Shown here: positions 53,731-62,279 of the stretch, in pieces
Position numbering within the stretch: the first letter of the stretch is position 1
Layout: every line of letters begins with the position of its first letter
NCBI RefSeq assembly: GCF_945859825.1
Contig: NZ_CAMAPC010000007.1
Coordinates: 1 to 64,000, forward strand
DNA: 64,000 nucleotides
Reading direction: 5' to 3'
Origin: Pseudoalteromonas holothuriae
Lineage (GTDB): Bacteria > Pseudomonadota > Gammaproteobacteria > Enterobacterales > Alteromonadaceae
Translations under genes and position numbers: made by a program
The notes under the pieces: generated by a model
What the model was told of the DNA's origin: nothing
Databases searched by the model: none
What the model saw: the letters and a program-made list of their open reading frames with translations, nothing else

Positions 53731-54252
53731 ATGAATAAAAAATCATCAACAAAACAAAGAATACTTGATGCAAGCTGGCAATTGTTTAATGAGTATGGCT
53801 ATACCAACACCACTACACGACAAATATCTAAATTAGCCGGCGTTGCTACAGGCACCGTGTTTTCTCACTTCCCTACTAAATTAGATATTTTGAAAATGGC
53901 AATGCATGAACAAATAGAGCAAGTGCTAGTTCAAGCAGCCCAAAGTGAAAAATTACATACGCCACGCCTTAGACTTAGGCATTATGCTAAATTTTTATAT
54001 GAATTTTACTTAAACAATAGAGAATTTAGTAAAGAGTTACTTTCGGGTATTATTTGGCAACAGGCTTATTTTTCCGAACAGTTAGAATCTTTTAAACACA
54101 CACTCTTTGCAGGCCAACCTTATGATGTGCATAAAGCAGATATTATGATGGATTGCTACTTCATGACCCTGCTTATTGGATTAAACGATGAAACGTCGAA
54201 TGTAGATTCACTAGTACGATTGCTGAGTAACAAGCTGCAATCCATTCAATAG
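53731..54252 (+). CDS. TetR/AcrR-family transcriptional regulator
   Basis: A 173-residue regulator with a canonical N-terminal helix-turn-helix: TKQRILDASWQLFNEYG, then TTRQISKLAGVATGTVFSHFPTK, with the recognition helix near residues 34-43. The C-terminal half is a helical ligand/dimerisation domain with no recognisable ligand type. The start has GGTGAG upstream. It probably represses itself and the divergent small membrane protein by binding the palindromes at 53626-53664. Confidence 0.9.
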   Translation: MNKKSSTKQRILDASWQLFNEYGYTNTTTRQISKLAGVATGTVFSHFPTKLDILKMAMHEQIEQVLVQAAQSEKLHTPRLRLRHYAKFLYEFYLNNREFSKELLSGIIWQQAYFSEQLESFKHTLFAGQPYDVHKADIMMDCYFMTLLIGLNDETSNVDSLVRLLSNKLQSIQ

Positions 54253-54281
54253 TATGATGTGTTCTGTTTGTGTTGTTAATG

Positions 54282-54770
54282 TTACAGAGTTATTGTTTTA
54301 ACGTATTTATTGTCAAGGTGTTTTATAAAACCCAATTGATCTAGCAATTTTATTGAACGTGCGTTTTGCGGTTGTACCTGTGCAACCAAACGAACACTAC
54401 TTTTCACATCAATTAGTTGCACTATGTTATTTAAAATACAATTAATTGCTTCGCGCATAAACCCTTGATGCCAATACGCACTTCCCAACTCAAAACCAAT
54501 AAACACATCACCTAATTTACAGTCAAAGTCATATAAACCAATACTACCTTTCATAGTCCCATTGTGGCTATTTATACTTAACCTTTGCCCTAAGCCAAGA
54601 TAGCTTTGCTCCAAATCCCATTGGATCAAAGCCCTTACTTCTGATTTTGAGATTTTATAGCCATAATCATTAAATTTAGCCACTAATGGATCATTTAAAA
54701 TTAAATGTAGTGAGTTCATATCACGGTAGGTTATTGGCTTGAGTAACAATCTAGGTGTGTAAAATCGCAT
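54282..54770 (-). CDS. GNAT-family N-acetyltransferase, RimJ/RimL-like
   Basis: A 162-residue acetyltransferase with the N-terminal pattern TPRLLLKPIT, the family strand GSIGLYDFD, an altered acetyl-CoA loop SAYWHQGFMREAI (about residues 97-109) and the C-terminal NARSIKLLDQLGF. Substrate unknown. It is a single gene convergent with the TetR gene (29 bases between stops) and divergent from 54849. It has no sign of being a cassette. Confidence 0.85.
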   Translation of the reverse strand: MRFYTPRLLLKPITYRDMNSLHLILNDPLVAKFNDYGYKISKSEVRALIQWDLEQSYLGLGQRLSINSHNGTMKGSIGLYDFDCKLGDVFIGFELGSAYWHQGFMREAINCILNNIVQLIDVKSSVRLVAQVQPQNARSIKLLDQLGFIKHLDNKYVKTITL

Positions 54771-54848
54771 ATATGCAGGCTCTCAATTGGCAATTTGCAA
54801 AAATAGTATAAACTAGCATGTAAAATTAAGTCTAATCTGGAGTTGAGT

Positions 54849-55052
54849 ATGTCAGACGAGTTTAAAGTTATTCCCCCAACGACGAAAGTACTGTGCCCTG
54901 AATTAGGTGAAGGTTGGACTTTAACTGGAATAACGGGCATGCAAGAACAAACATCAGTGATGTTCAGTGGTGTACGACATACCATTGCAGCTAAAAAAAT
55001 AGTTGAGGAGCTATTGCCCAATTACCTAAAGCAACAGGTAATAGCAGAATAA
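54849..55052 (+). CDS. Conserved-looking 67-residue protein
   Basis: The ATG at 54849 has GGAG six bases upstream, better than the TTG two codons earlier. The product (MSDEFKVIPPTTKVLCPELGEGW...) is a small soluble protein with a proline-rich start, a likely beta hairpin in the middle (WTLTGITGMQEQTSVMFSG) and a helical tail (AKKIVEELLPNYLKQQ). No family is recognised. It is followed by a hairpin and converges on the bio operon. Confidence 0.65.
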   Translation: MSDEFKVIPPTTKVLCPELGEGWTLTGITGMQEQTSVMFSGVRHTIAAKKIVEELLPNYLKQQVIAE

Positions 55053-55072
55053 GCCGTCCAAGGACGGCTAAA
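55052..55072. terminator. Hairpin between 54849-55052 and bioD
   Basis: AGCCGTCC / GGACGGCT, an 8-bp perfect stem with a two-base centre, between convergent genes. The T-tract is poor on both strands, so it is only a candidate terminator. Confidence 0.5.
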
Positions 55073-55081
55073 TCCGTCGTT

Positions 55082-55771
55082 TTAGCTTTGCAGATTAATA
55101 CCAAATAAGTCTGTTAAAGCAGCATATATTTGCAGCTTAGCTTGCTCTTCACCAAACGGCGCTACAGCCAGTAAAGGGGCCTCTAGGCGTTTACGCAAGC
55201 TATTTAAATTGTCATCAAAATTAGTCATATTTGGGTCTATTTGGTTGGCTACCCAACCAACGCATTTAACACCTTGTACTTTTAAAGTTTGGCTGGTCAA
55301 TATTGCGTGATTCAAGCAACCTAACTTCATACCAACAACTAAAATCACAGGCAACTGCTCTGTTTTAACCCAATCATATAGGTATTGTGAATCATTAATG
55401 GGTAAAGCCCAGCCACCAGCACCTTCAACCAAAGTAAACTCTGCGCCCAATGATGCTAACTGGTGATAGTATTGACTTAATTTCTCTAATGTAATCTCAA
55501 CACCCGCTTGCTGCGCTGCAATATGTGGCGCAATAGGCGGCTCAAAACAAATTGGGTTGATTTGCTCATATTTTCCATGCACAGAAGACGATTCCATTAA
55601 TGTTAATGCATCATCATTAACCAACTGCCCAAACGCCTCCTCAGCGCCAGCGGCGATAGGTTTAAAGCCAATCGCTTTGCGTTTATGCTGGGTCAAAAAT
55701 TTAAGTAACAATGCCGTTACGTAGGTTTTACCAACCTCTGTATCTGTGCCAGTAATAAAAAATGCGCTCAT
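55082..55771 (-). CDS. bioD: Dethiobiotin synthetase
   Basis: A 229-residue ATP-dependent enzyme that closes the ureido ring of dethiobiotin from diaminopelargonate. The N-terminal ITGTDTEVGKTYVTALL is the modified P-loop of BioD, VEGAGGWALP is the second diagnostic motif, and WVANQIDP is the base-binding segment. The ATG overlaps the bioC stop (ATGA), making it the last gene of bioBFCD. Confidence 0.96.
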   Translation of the reverse strand: MSAFFITGTDTEVGKTYVTALLLKFLTQHKRKAIGFKPIAAGAEEAFGQLVNDDALTLMESSSVHGKYEQINPICFEPPIAPHIAAQQAGVEITLEKLSQYYHQLASLGAEFTLVEGAGGWALPINDSQYLYDWVKTEQLPVILVVGMKLGCLNHAILTSQTLKVQGVKCVGWVANQIDPNMTNFDDNLNSLRKRLEAPLLAVAPFGEEQAKLQIYAALTDLFGINLQS

Positions 55772-56556
55772 AATTTAATTAGATCCATAATGGCTACTTC
55801 ATAGCTTACTAACGCTTGGTTATTTTCTAAGGGGTAGCCTGATAATAGCTTTTCATAGCGTTTTTTGCCCATCAAACCAAACTGCTTGTTGTTTTGGTTT
55901 TGCATTTGATTAGCACCAATGTTTTTAACCGACTTCAATGCCTGTTGTGGGTTTTCAAAGCTATCTTTTAAGCATGCTTGTTTAGATAGATTAATACCAA
56001 ACCCTGCATCTTTAGCAAACTGTTCAAGTTCGTGCAAAGCCAAAAAGCTATTTACATGACAACGATTATCTAAACTTCGCCACGCCTGAGATATTTCTTT
56101 TAAGGAACCATCAAGCACTGATGAGATAACAACCTGAGCATCAGGCTTACACACTCGAGCTAGCTCTTTGAATAGCTGTGCCGGTGCACTACTCCATTGA
56201 ATCGCAAAGTTTGAGAATATGCAAGATACACTGGCACTTTGCAGTGGTAGTTTATCCATGTCAGCACACACACGCCAAGTATCACTTTGTCCTTGTTGTA
56301 ACATGCCATGACTTAAATCGATATGTAACACACTTGCTGCATGTTTTATCAACTGTCCTCGATGCAATAGTGGTCCAGCGCCTAAATCAAGTAAACAGTC
56401 CTGTCCATTTTCTAACAATAAAAATAAACGGCTAGCTACTTGCTGTTGAACACGGGCGTGTGTTTTATACTGCTTAGCAGCTTTAGAAAATCGCTCTGCT
56501 GTATTTTGCTTTACCATCGAATTTGAGAGGCCGACATTTTTTGCTATTGCATTCAT
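55768..56556 (-). CDS. bioC: Malonyl-ACP O-methyltransferase
   Basis: A 262-residue SAM-dependent methyltransferase. It methylates malonyl-ACP so that fatty acid synthesis can build the pimeloyl chain. The SAM motif is LLDLGAGPL (about residues 54-62), followed by the later family segment FSNFAIQWSSAPAQLFKE. The N-terminus with ERFSKAAKQYKTHARVQQQ is typical of BioC. It overlaps bioF and bioD by four bases each (ATGA). No bioH is seen in the window, so the demethylating esterase is encoded elsewhere. Confidence 0.94.
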   Translation of the reverse strand: MNAIAKNVGLSNSMVKQNTAERFSKAAKQYKTHARVQQQVASRLFLLLENGQDCLLDLGAGPLLHRGQLIKHAASVLHIDLSHGMLQQGQSDTWRVCADMDKLPLQSASVSCIFSNFAIQWSSAPAQLFKELARVCKPDAQVVISSVLDGSLKEISQAWRSLDNRCHVNSFLALHELEQFAKDAGFGINLSKQACLKDSFENPQQALKSVKNIGANQMQNQNNKQFGLMGKKRYEKLLSGYPLENNQALVSYEVAIMDLIKL

Positions 56557-57692
56557 AATTGCACCTCAAGCTGCTGTACTAAATTATGAATATCTTGTGC
56601 TTGATGCGCCGCTGTTATAGTGATCCTAAGCCTTGCTGTATTAGCTGGCACTGTTGGGGGGCGAATCGCACTTAACCAAATTCCACTTTGTTGTAATTTA
56701 CTTTGTACCTGCAATACATTTTCAGCACTTGCCAGTACCACGGGTTGAATTGACGTATTTGATGGCATCACAGCAATATTAGCAGCATCACATAATTGCT
56801 TAAACAAAACTATATTTGTGCGCAACTGTGCACGCTGGTCGTGGGCTTTTAACAACCGCTCTAATTGAAAGCTGGCAGCGTTTACCATCAGTGGTGACAT
56901 CGCTGTTGAGTAAATATAATCACGATTATATTGCAGCATATAATCAATCAGCGTTTTACTACCAAGCACTGCAGCTCCTTGGCTTGCCATTGCTTTACCA
57001 AAAGTGACAACTAAAATATCCGGTTTATTTTGATGTAATTGACACGAACCTAAACCATCTTTACCCAACACACCAAACGCATGTGCGTCATCTAACATTA
57101 ACCAAGCATCGTGTTGTTTTTTAAGGTTGTAAAGCTGCTCAAGTGGCGCTGAATCGCCATCCATTGAAAATACACCCTCACTAATGATTAGTTTATTTAC
57201 TGCAGCAGACTTTTCCAGCCTTGCGCGCAAATGGCCCATATCATTATGATTGAAACGAATATGTTTAGCGCTACTTTGCAACGCACCATCAATTAAACTG
57301 GCATGATTCAGTTTATCTTGAAAGATAGCGCAGCTTTTTGCTGAGCTGGCATCATTAAACAATGCTTTTAAAATACTTGAGTTTGCACTAAATCCCGTAC
57401 TAAATAACAAAGCAGATTGATAGCCGAGCAAATTACATAAACGCGCTTCAAATTGCCTATGAATAGCCTGATAACCCGTTACTAAAGCTGAACTTGTGCT
57501 ACCGGTAGCAGCCGATTGCATATCCAACTGGGTATCAGCCAACCCAAGGTAATCATTACTGGCAAAATTTAGATAGGTTTTACCTGCAATTTCAATAAAA
57601 CGCGCATTGCCATTTTGTACACAAACTCGGTGCCTAAACAATGCTTGTTGCTTGCGCGTATTTAAGCTTTCTTGTAGATACTCAAAAGCCAT
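56553..57692 (-). CDS. bioF: 8-amino-7-oxononanoate synthase
   Basis: A 379-residue PLP-dependent alpha-oxoamine synthase condensing pimeloyl thioester with alanine. Diagnostic segments are NFASNDYLGLA, FSTGFSANSSIL, LNHASLIDG, DDAHAFGVLG and the PLP lysine in VVTFGKAMASQGAAVLG. The length matches the family. The start overlaps the bioB stop by one base (TAATG). Confidence 0.96.
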   Translation of the reverse strand: MAFEYLQESLNTRKQQALFRHRVCVQNGNARFIEIAGKTYLNFASNDYLGLADTQLDMQSAATGSTSSALVTGYQAIHRQFEARLCNLLGYQSALLFSTGFSANSSILKALFNDASSAKSCAIFQDKLNHASLIDGALQSSAKHIRFNHNDMGHLRARLEKSAAVNKLIISEGVFSMDGDSAPLEQLYNLKKQHDAWLMLDDAHAFGVLGKDGLGSCQLHQNKPDILVVTFGKAMASQGAAVLGSKTLIDYMLQYNRDYIYSTAMSPLMVNAASFQLERLLKAHDQRAQLRTNIVLFKQLCDAANIAVMPSNTSIQPVVLASAENVLQVQSKLQQSGIWLSAIRPPTVPANTARLRITITAAHQAQDIHNLVQQLEVQL

Positions 57693-58729
57693 TAATTTGC
57701 TTCGTAAAATAGCTCTGAGGTTGCCTTGTCAGCGATAGCTGATGACAGTGATGCTTCGTAAGCTTCATCAGAGTAATCGTGACGCTCTTCAGGCTTCATA
57801 CCTAACTTTTTAAGTAAGTTCATATCCGCATCAGCTTCAGGGTTTTCTGTAGTAAGTAACTTGTCACCATAGAAAATTGAGTTGGCACCGGCAAAAAAGC
57901 ACATAGACTGCATCTGTTCATTCATTGCTGTACGTCCAGCAGATAGTCGAACATAGCTCAATGGCATCATAATTCGTGCCACAGCAATAGTGCGCACAAA
58001 TTCAAAGTGGTCTAAGTCTTCAACATCTTCAAGTGGTGTGCCCTTGACTTTTACCAACATATTAATTGGCACACTTTCCGGTTGTTGAGGCAAATTTGCT
58101 AATTGCATTAACAAACCAAATCTATCAGCTGCCTGCTCACCCATGCCAACAATACCACCGGAACATACTTTCATACCTGCATCGCGCACATTGTCGATAG
58201 TATCGAGCCTATCTTGATAGGTTCTTGTGGTAATTATCTGCTGATAGTATTCAGGCGAAGTATCTAAGTTATGATTATAATAATCCAACCCTGCATCTGA
58301 CAAAGCATGGGCTTTATCATTGTCTAGCATACCCAAAGTCATGCAAGTTTCTAAGCCAAGCTCCTTTACTTCTTTAACCATTTTTGAAATATAAGGCATG
58401 TCTCTGTCTTTAGGGTCTGACCACGCAGCACCCATACAAAAACGGGTCGCGCCTTTTTGTTTTGCTAAACGTGCTTGCTCTACCACCTTTTCAACTTCCA
58501 TTAAACGCTCTCGTTCAAGATCCGTTTTATAATGCCCTGATTGCGGACAATATTTACAATCTTCTGGACAAGCTCCCGTTTTGATGGAGAGCAAAGTTGA
58601 AATCTGCACCTCATTGGGTTTAAAGTTCTCACGGTGAATACTGGCCGCCTTAAATAGCAAGTCATTAAACGGCATTTCAAACAATGCTCTTACTTCTTCA
58701 TGTGTCCAATCGTGACGAACTGTAGCCAT
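57692..58729 (-). CDS. bioB: Biotin synthase (radical SAM)
   Basis: A 345-residue enzyme that inserts sulfur into dethiobiotin. The radical SAM cluster motif is CPEDCKYC (about residues 53-60). [12 protein letters not shown] and the [2Fe-2S]-binding arginine segment SYVRLSAGR are typical. It is the first gene of the overlapping operon bioB-bioF-bioC-bioD, divergent from bioA, and both are expected to be controlled by the operator at 58817-58850. Confidence 0.97.
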   Translation of the reverse strand: MATVRHDWTHEEVRALFEMPFNDLLFKAASIHRENFKPNEVQISTLLSIKTGACPEDCKYCPQSGHYKTDLERERLMEVEKVVEQARLAKQKGATRFCMGAAWSDPKDRDMPYISKMVKEVKELGLETCMTLGMLDNDKAHALSDAGLDYYNHNLDTSPEYYQQIITTRTYQDRLDTIDNVRDAGMKVCSGGIVGMGEQAADRFGLLMQLANLPQQPESVPINMLVKVKGTPLEDVEDLDHFEFVRTIAVARIMMPLSYVRLSAGRTAMNEQMQSMCFFAGANSIFYGDKLLTTENPEADADMNLLKKLGMKPEERHDYSDEAYEASLSSAIADKATSELFYEAN

Positions 58730-58816
58730 ATCCTATTTCTCTTTTTTTATGATTCTGCTCAAAAATAATGCAGTTAACTTGACGTTGATTGGCTTAGTCT
58801 ACTTCCTGATGTAGTA

Positions 58817-58850
58817 TTGTCAACGCCAACCAGTTACCCGGGGTTTACCA
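58817..58850. promoter_or_regulatory. BirA-type biotin operator between bioB and bioA
   Basis: TTGTCAACG and GGTTTACCA are separated by 16 bases, close to the BirA operator half-sites TTGTAAACC / GGTTTACAA with similar spacing. It lies in the divergent bioB-bioA promoter region and ends at the base before the bioA GTG. Binding by the biotin-protein ligase repressor is inferred. Confidence 0.68.
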
Positions 58851-60140
58851 GTGACCAAAAATAACACTATTGATAAAAGTTTTGACAAGAAACATATCTG
58901 GCATCCATATACCTCTATGCTCAACCCTCTTCCATCATACGGTGTGACTCATACAGATAAAAACAAAATCCACCTTGATACAGGCGAAATATTGATTGAT
59001 GGTATGGCATCTTGGTGGAGCGCAATTCACGGGTATAATCATCCAACACTTATATCGGCGATTCATCAGCAATCTAATATCATGAGCCATGTCATGTTTG
59101 GCGGGATTACCCACGCCCCTGCTGTAGAACTTTGTAAAAAGCTAATTACTATTACACCTGAAACACTAGACAGAGTGTTTCTTGCCGATAGCGGTTCAGT
59201 GAGTGTTGAAGTGTCGATAAAAATGGCATTACAGTATTGGATCAGTAAAAACGAGCACGGCAAAAACAAGCTTATGACTGCAAATAAAGGCTACCATGGT
59301 GATACCTTTGCCGCGATGAGTGTATGCGATCCTATTAATTCAATGCACAGCATGTACCGAGGATTTTTGCCTGAACATATTTTTGTGGATGCGCCAAAGG
59401 CTAAATTTGGAGACACTATTGATCAAGATGAACTCGAAACACTCGAAAGTGCCTTTGCTGCTCATCACCAACAGGTCGCAGCATTTATCATTGAGCCAAT
59501 AGTCCAAAATGCCGGTGGTATGAATTTTTATAATCCAGCTTATTTATCCAAGCTAAGACAACTGTGCGATAAATATGATGTATTACTCATTCTCGATGAA
59601 ATCGCAACAGGCTTTGGCCGAACCGGAAAACTATTTGCCTGTGAACATGCCAATATTGTGCCTGATATCATGTGTATTGGTAAAGCATTGACCGGTGGCA
59701 CGATGACTCTATCGGCAACCTTAACCAATGAAAAAGTTGCCATCGGGCTCAGTGAAGGCGAAGCTGGCGTGCTGATGCATGGCCCCACATTTATGGGTAA
59801 CCCCCTCGCATGTGCTGTTGCATGCGCAAGCATTGACCTACTTTTTGAAAATGACTGGCAAGCTCAAATTAAACGCATAAACACAGCGATGGGGGCACTT
59901 AAGCGTTGTGAAAGCTTAAATGCCGTTAATAATGTGCGAATACTGGGCGCAATTGGCGTTGTTGAAATAAACGCCGCCGTCGATGTAGCAAAAATACAGC
60001 GGTTTTTTATCACTAAAGGCGTTTGGATCAGGCCATTCGGTAGGCTCATTTATATTATGCCACCTTACGTTACTTCAAATGACGACATAGAGCTTTTGGC
60101 TGATGCAATATATCAAGCGATAGACCAACAAGCATATTAA
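58851..60140 (+). CDS. bioA: Adenosylmethionine-8-amino-7-oxononanoate aminotransferase
   Basis: A 429-residue class III PLP aminotransferase making 7,8-diaminopelargonate with SAM as amino donor. The N-terminus has HIWHPYTSML, diagnostic for BioA. Later motifs are MASWWSAIHGYNHP, LADSGSVSVEVSIKMA and the PLP lysine in CIGKALTGGTMTL, plus LDEIATGFGRTG. The start codon is GTG 58851-58853. It stands divergent to bioBFCD and is followed by a terminator. Confidence 0.96.
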   Translation: MTKNNTIDKSFDKKHIWHPYTSMLNPLPSYGVTHTDKNKIHLDTGEILIDGMASWWSAIHGYNHPTLISAIHQQSNIMSHVMFGGITHAPAVELCKKLITITPETLDRVFLADSGSVSVEVSIKMALQYWISKNEHGKNKLMTANKGYHGDTFAAMSVCDPINSMHSMYRGFLPEHIFVDAPKAKFGDTIDQDELETLESAFAAHHQQVAAFIIEPIVQNAGGMNFYNPAYLSKLRQLCDKYDVLLILDEIATGFGRTGKLFACEHANIVPDIMCIGKALTGGTMTLSATLTNEKVAIGLSEGEAGVLMHGPTFMGNPLACAVACASIDLLFENDWQAQIKRINTAMGALKRCESLNAVNNVRILGAIGVVEINAAVDVAKIQRFFITKGVWIRPFGRLIYIMPPYVTSNDDIELLADAIYQAIDQQAY

Positions 60141-60145
60141 TAGCC

Positions 60146-60172
60146 TGCTGAGTGAATTTGCTCAGCATTTTA
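60146..60172 (+). terminator. Rho-independent terminator after bioA
   Basis: TGCTGAG / CTCAGCA stem with an eight-base loop followed by TTTTATT, six bases after the bioA stop codon. Confidence 0.8.
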
Positions 60173-60284
60173 TTAATCTTTTATGTCATTGTTGCTAATT
60201 CAACTACAAAGGTCGTCATTTTGAAACAAAACCTGTTATAATTTGTCGCTTTTGCAATATTAGTTAGTAAAGTTACGAGGAATT

Positions 60285-61622
60285 ATGCAACAAACCGTTC
60301 AGTTACAGCCTGCACAGGCATATCAAGCGCCAAGGTTTACCGTTTATCAACACCGTCAAATCGATAAAATCGAACAACTCGATAAACTTCCTGAGCATTT
60401 GCGCTTTGAGATGAAGGTCGTTGCTAATGTTTTTCCATTTCGCGTTAATAACTTTGTTATTGAAGAGCTAATAGATTGGCACAAAGTACCAAATGATCCT
60501 GTCTTTCAGCTTACCTTTCCACAACGCGGAATGCTTGACGATGAGTCATATGAGCAAATGGCCACCTTATTAAAAAGTGAGCATACGCCTGAAGAGGTAT
60601 TTAACTTAGCAACTGAAATTCGCCACAAGCTTAACCCTCATCCTGCCGGTCAAATGGAAAAGAATGTACCCGAGTATGATGGTGAGCGAGTTGAGGGCAT
60701 TCAGCACAAATACAAAGAGACCGTATTGTTTTTCCCATCTCAAGGGCAATACTGTCACTCTTATTGTACTTTCTGTTTTAGATGGGCACAGTTTGTAGGT
60801 AAAGCAACCCGTTTTAACAACAATGATGAAGACCTACTACATAATTACTTAGCTGAGCACAAAGAAGTCACTGACTTGCTGATGACCGGTGGTGACCCGA
60901 TGGTGATGCGCACAGTTAAGCTGCGTAAGTATTTAGAAACACTAAAAGAGCCGCGTTTTGATCATATTAAAACCATTCGTATCGGTACTAAATCACTCAC
61001 TTTTTGGCCATTTAGGTACGTCACAGATCCAGATGCTAAGGAGCTCTTAATACTTATTAAAGAACTTGTGGATGCAGGTAAACATGTTTCTATCATGGCA
61101 CATATTAACCACAAACAAGAGTTACGTACTGATATCACCAAAGAAGCCATTCGCCTTATTCGTAAAACGGGTGCTCAGATCAGAACGCAAGCACCTTTGC
61201 TCAATAATATTAATACCGACCCACTTATGTGGAGTGAGATGTGGAAAGAGCAAACGCAAATGGGCATGATCCCTTATTACATGTTTATCGAGCGTGATAC
61301 AGGCGCTAAACGCTACTTTGAATTACCACTTTATAAAACATGGGAAATTTTCCGCGAAGCCTATAAAAACGTATCAGGTGTTAGCCGAACGGTACGTGGC
61401 CCTTCAATGAGCGCAGGCCCAGGTAAAGTTGAGGTTTCAGGTGTAACCGAAATTCATGGCGAAAAGGTATTTGCACTGCGCTTTATTCAAGCACGCAACC
61501 CTGACTGGGTTCAACGCCCATTCTTTGCTAAGTTTGATGAAAATGCTATGTGGCTAAATGATTTAAAACCGGCCTTTGGCGAAGAAAAATTTTTCTGGGA
61601 AGATGAGTATAACACCATGTAA
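60285..61622 (+). CDS. KamA-family radical SAM protein (lysine 2,3-aminomutase-like)
   Basis: A 445-residue protein with the radical SAM motif CHSYCTFC (about residues 158-165) and the KamA-type motif LLMTGGDPMVM. The overall layout is like that of lysine or glutamate 2,3-aminomutases. It is longer than, and differs from, the EF-P-modifying EpmB. The C-terminal half with GVSRTVRGPSMSAGPGKVEV is typical of a marine/gammaproteobacterial subgroup with no established substrate, as far as I know. GAGGAATT precedes the ATG. It is a single gene between two terminators, so neighbours give no clue. An amino-group migration on an amino acid is the expected chemistry. Confidence 0.82.
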   Translation: MQQTVQLQPAQAYQAPRFTVYQHRQIDKIEQLDKLPEHLRFEMKVVANVFPFRVNNFVIEELIDWHKVPNDPVFQLTFPQRGMLDDESYEQMATLLKSEHTPEEVFNLATEIRHKLNPHPAGQMEKNVPEYDGERVEGIQHKYKETVLFFPSQGQYCHSYCTFCFRWAQFVGKATRFNNNDEDLLHNYLAEHKEVTDLLMTGGDPMVMRTVKLRKYLETLKEPRFDHIKTIRIGTKSLTFWPFRYVTDPDAKELLILIKELVDAGKHVSIMAHINHKQELRTDITKEAIRLIRKTGAQIRTQAPLLNNINTDPLMWSEMWKEQTQMGMIPYYMFIERDTGAKRYFELPLYKTWEIFREAYKNVSGVSRTVRGPSMSAGPGKVEVSGVTEIHGEKVFALRFIQARNPDWVQRPFFAKFDENAMWLNDLKPAFGEEKFFWEDEYNTM

Positions 61623-61624
61623 TA

Positions 61625-61663
61625 AATAGTCACCGTAGCCATTGATACTACTGTGACTATTTA
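61625..61663 (+). terminator. Candidate terminator after the KamA-like gene
   Basis: AAATAGTCAC / GTGACTATTT, a 10-bp perfect stem with a 19-base loop, two bases after the stop codon region. The loop is long and the T-run is short, so termination strength is uncertain. The 230 bases from 61664 to 61892 hold nothing recognised. Confidence 0.55.
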
Positions 61664-61892
61664 ACTTTGATTGGCCAGTTAATAAGGTATTAACTTATAC
61701 CTGTGCGATTGGCCTTATCACCGTTTTTGAAGCCTGTTGTATTGTTAAAGTTCTATCAAATCCGATAAATAATGCCACCGCATTTTCATCCTTAATTACA
61801 ATTTAATTATAACAATGGCTTATAACGTTACTTTAAAAAACTTTCTATCAATAGAACAATCACTGAACCTAATTACACAAATTTTTAATTAC

Positions 61893-62279
61893 TCACCAAT
61901 ACCGAATAAATACACAACCAAGTACTAAAAAGGTCAAAAACAGCCATAACTTGATATAGCGCCACTTAGTTTGTGCATTGTGTAAACATTGCTCAGGATT
62001 GTGCGGGTCAATGTATATAAAAGTTGCCTTTTTTGCTAAAAATGACTCGTATAAACTCGGCCTAAAAGCAGTTTGACAACAGTGTTTCTCACCTTGATAA
62101 GTAAATTCAATCAATATACTTGACTGTGCTAATACTTCGAGTGATCCAACTGTATGCTGCTTAACTCTTGTTATACCTTCAACTTGAACTTGTCGCCATG
62201 CACGCTTTTTTATTTTATATCTTAAAAGTACATATGTACTTATTATTAACAGCAGGGCTAAAGTGCCATAAATAATCAC
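61893..62279 (-). CDS. DUF3592-like small membrane protein
   Basis: A 128-residue protein with a membrane helix at each end (about residues 2-20 and 107-125) and a beta-rich domain between (VQVEGITRVKQ, SSILIEFTYQGEKHCCQT, KKATFIYIDPHNPEQCL). This matches the look of DUF3592 proteins, whose function is unknown. Its ATG overlaps the stop of the upstream cyclodeaminase-like gene by one base (TAATG), so the two are translationally coupled. Confidence 0.7.
   Translation of the reverse strand: MIIYGTLALLLIISTYVLLRYKIKKRAWRQVQVEGITRVKQHTVGSLEVLAQSSILIEFTYQGEKHCCQTAFRPSLYESFLAKKATFIYIDPHNPEQCLHNAQTKWRYIKLWLFLTFLVLGCVFIRYW

Noticed and set aside
60285..61622. The KamA-like protein as EpmB (EF-P lysine modification)
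   Set aside because: It is longer than EpmB, its cluster motif reads CHSYCTFC rather than the EpmB-like CxxxCRYCFRR, and no epmA or efp gene is adjacent.
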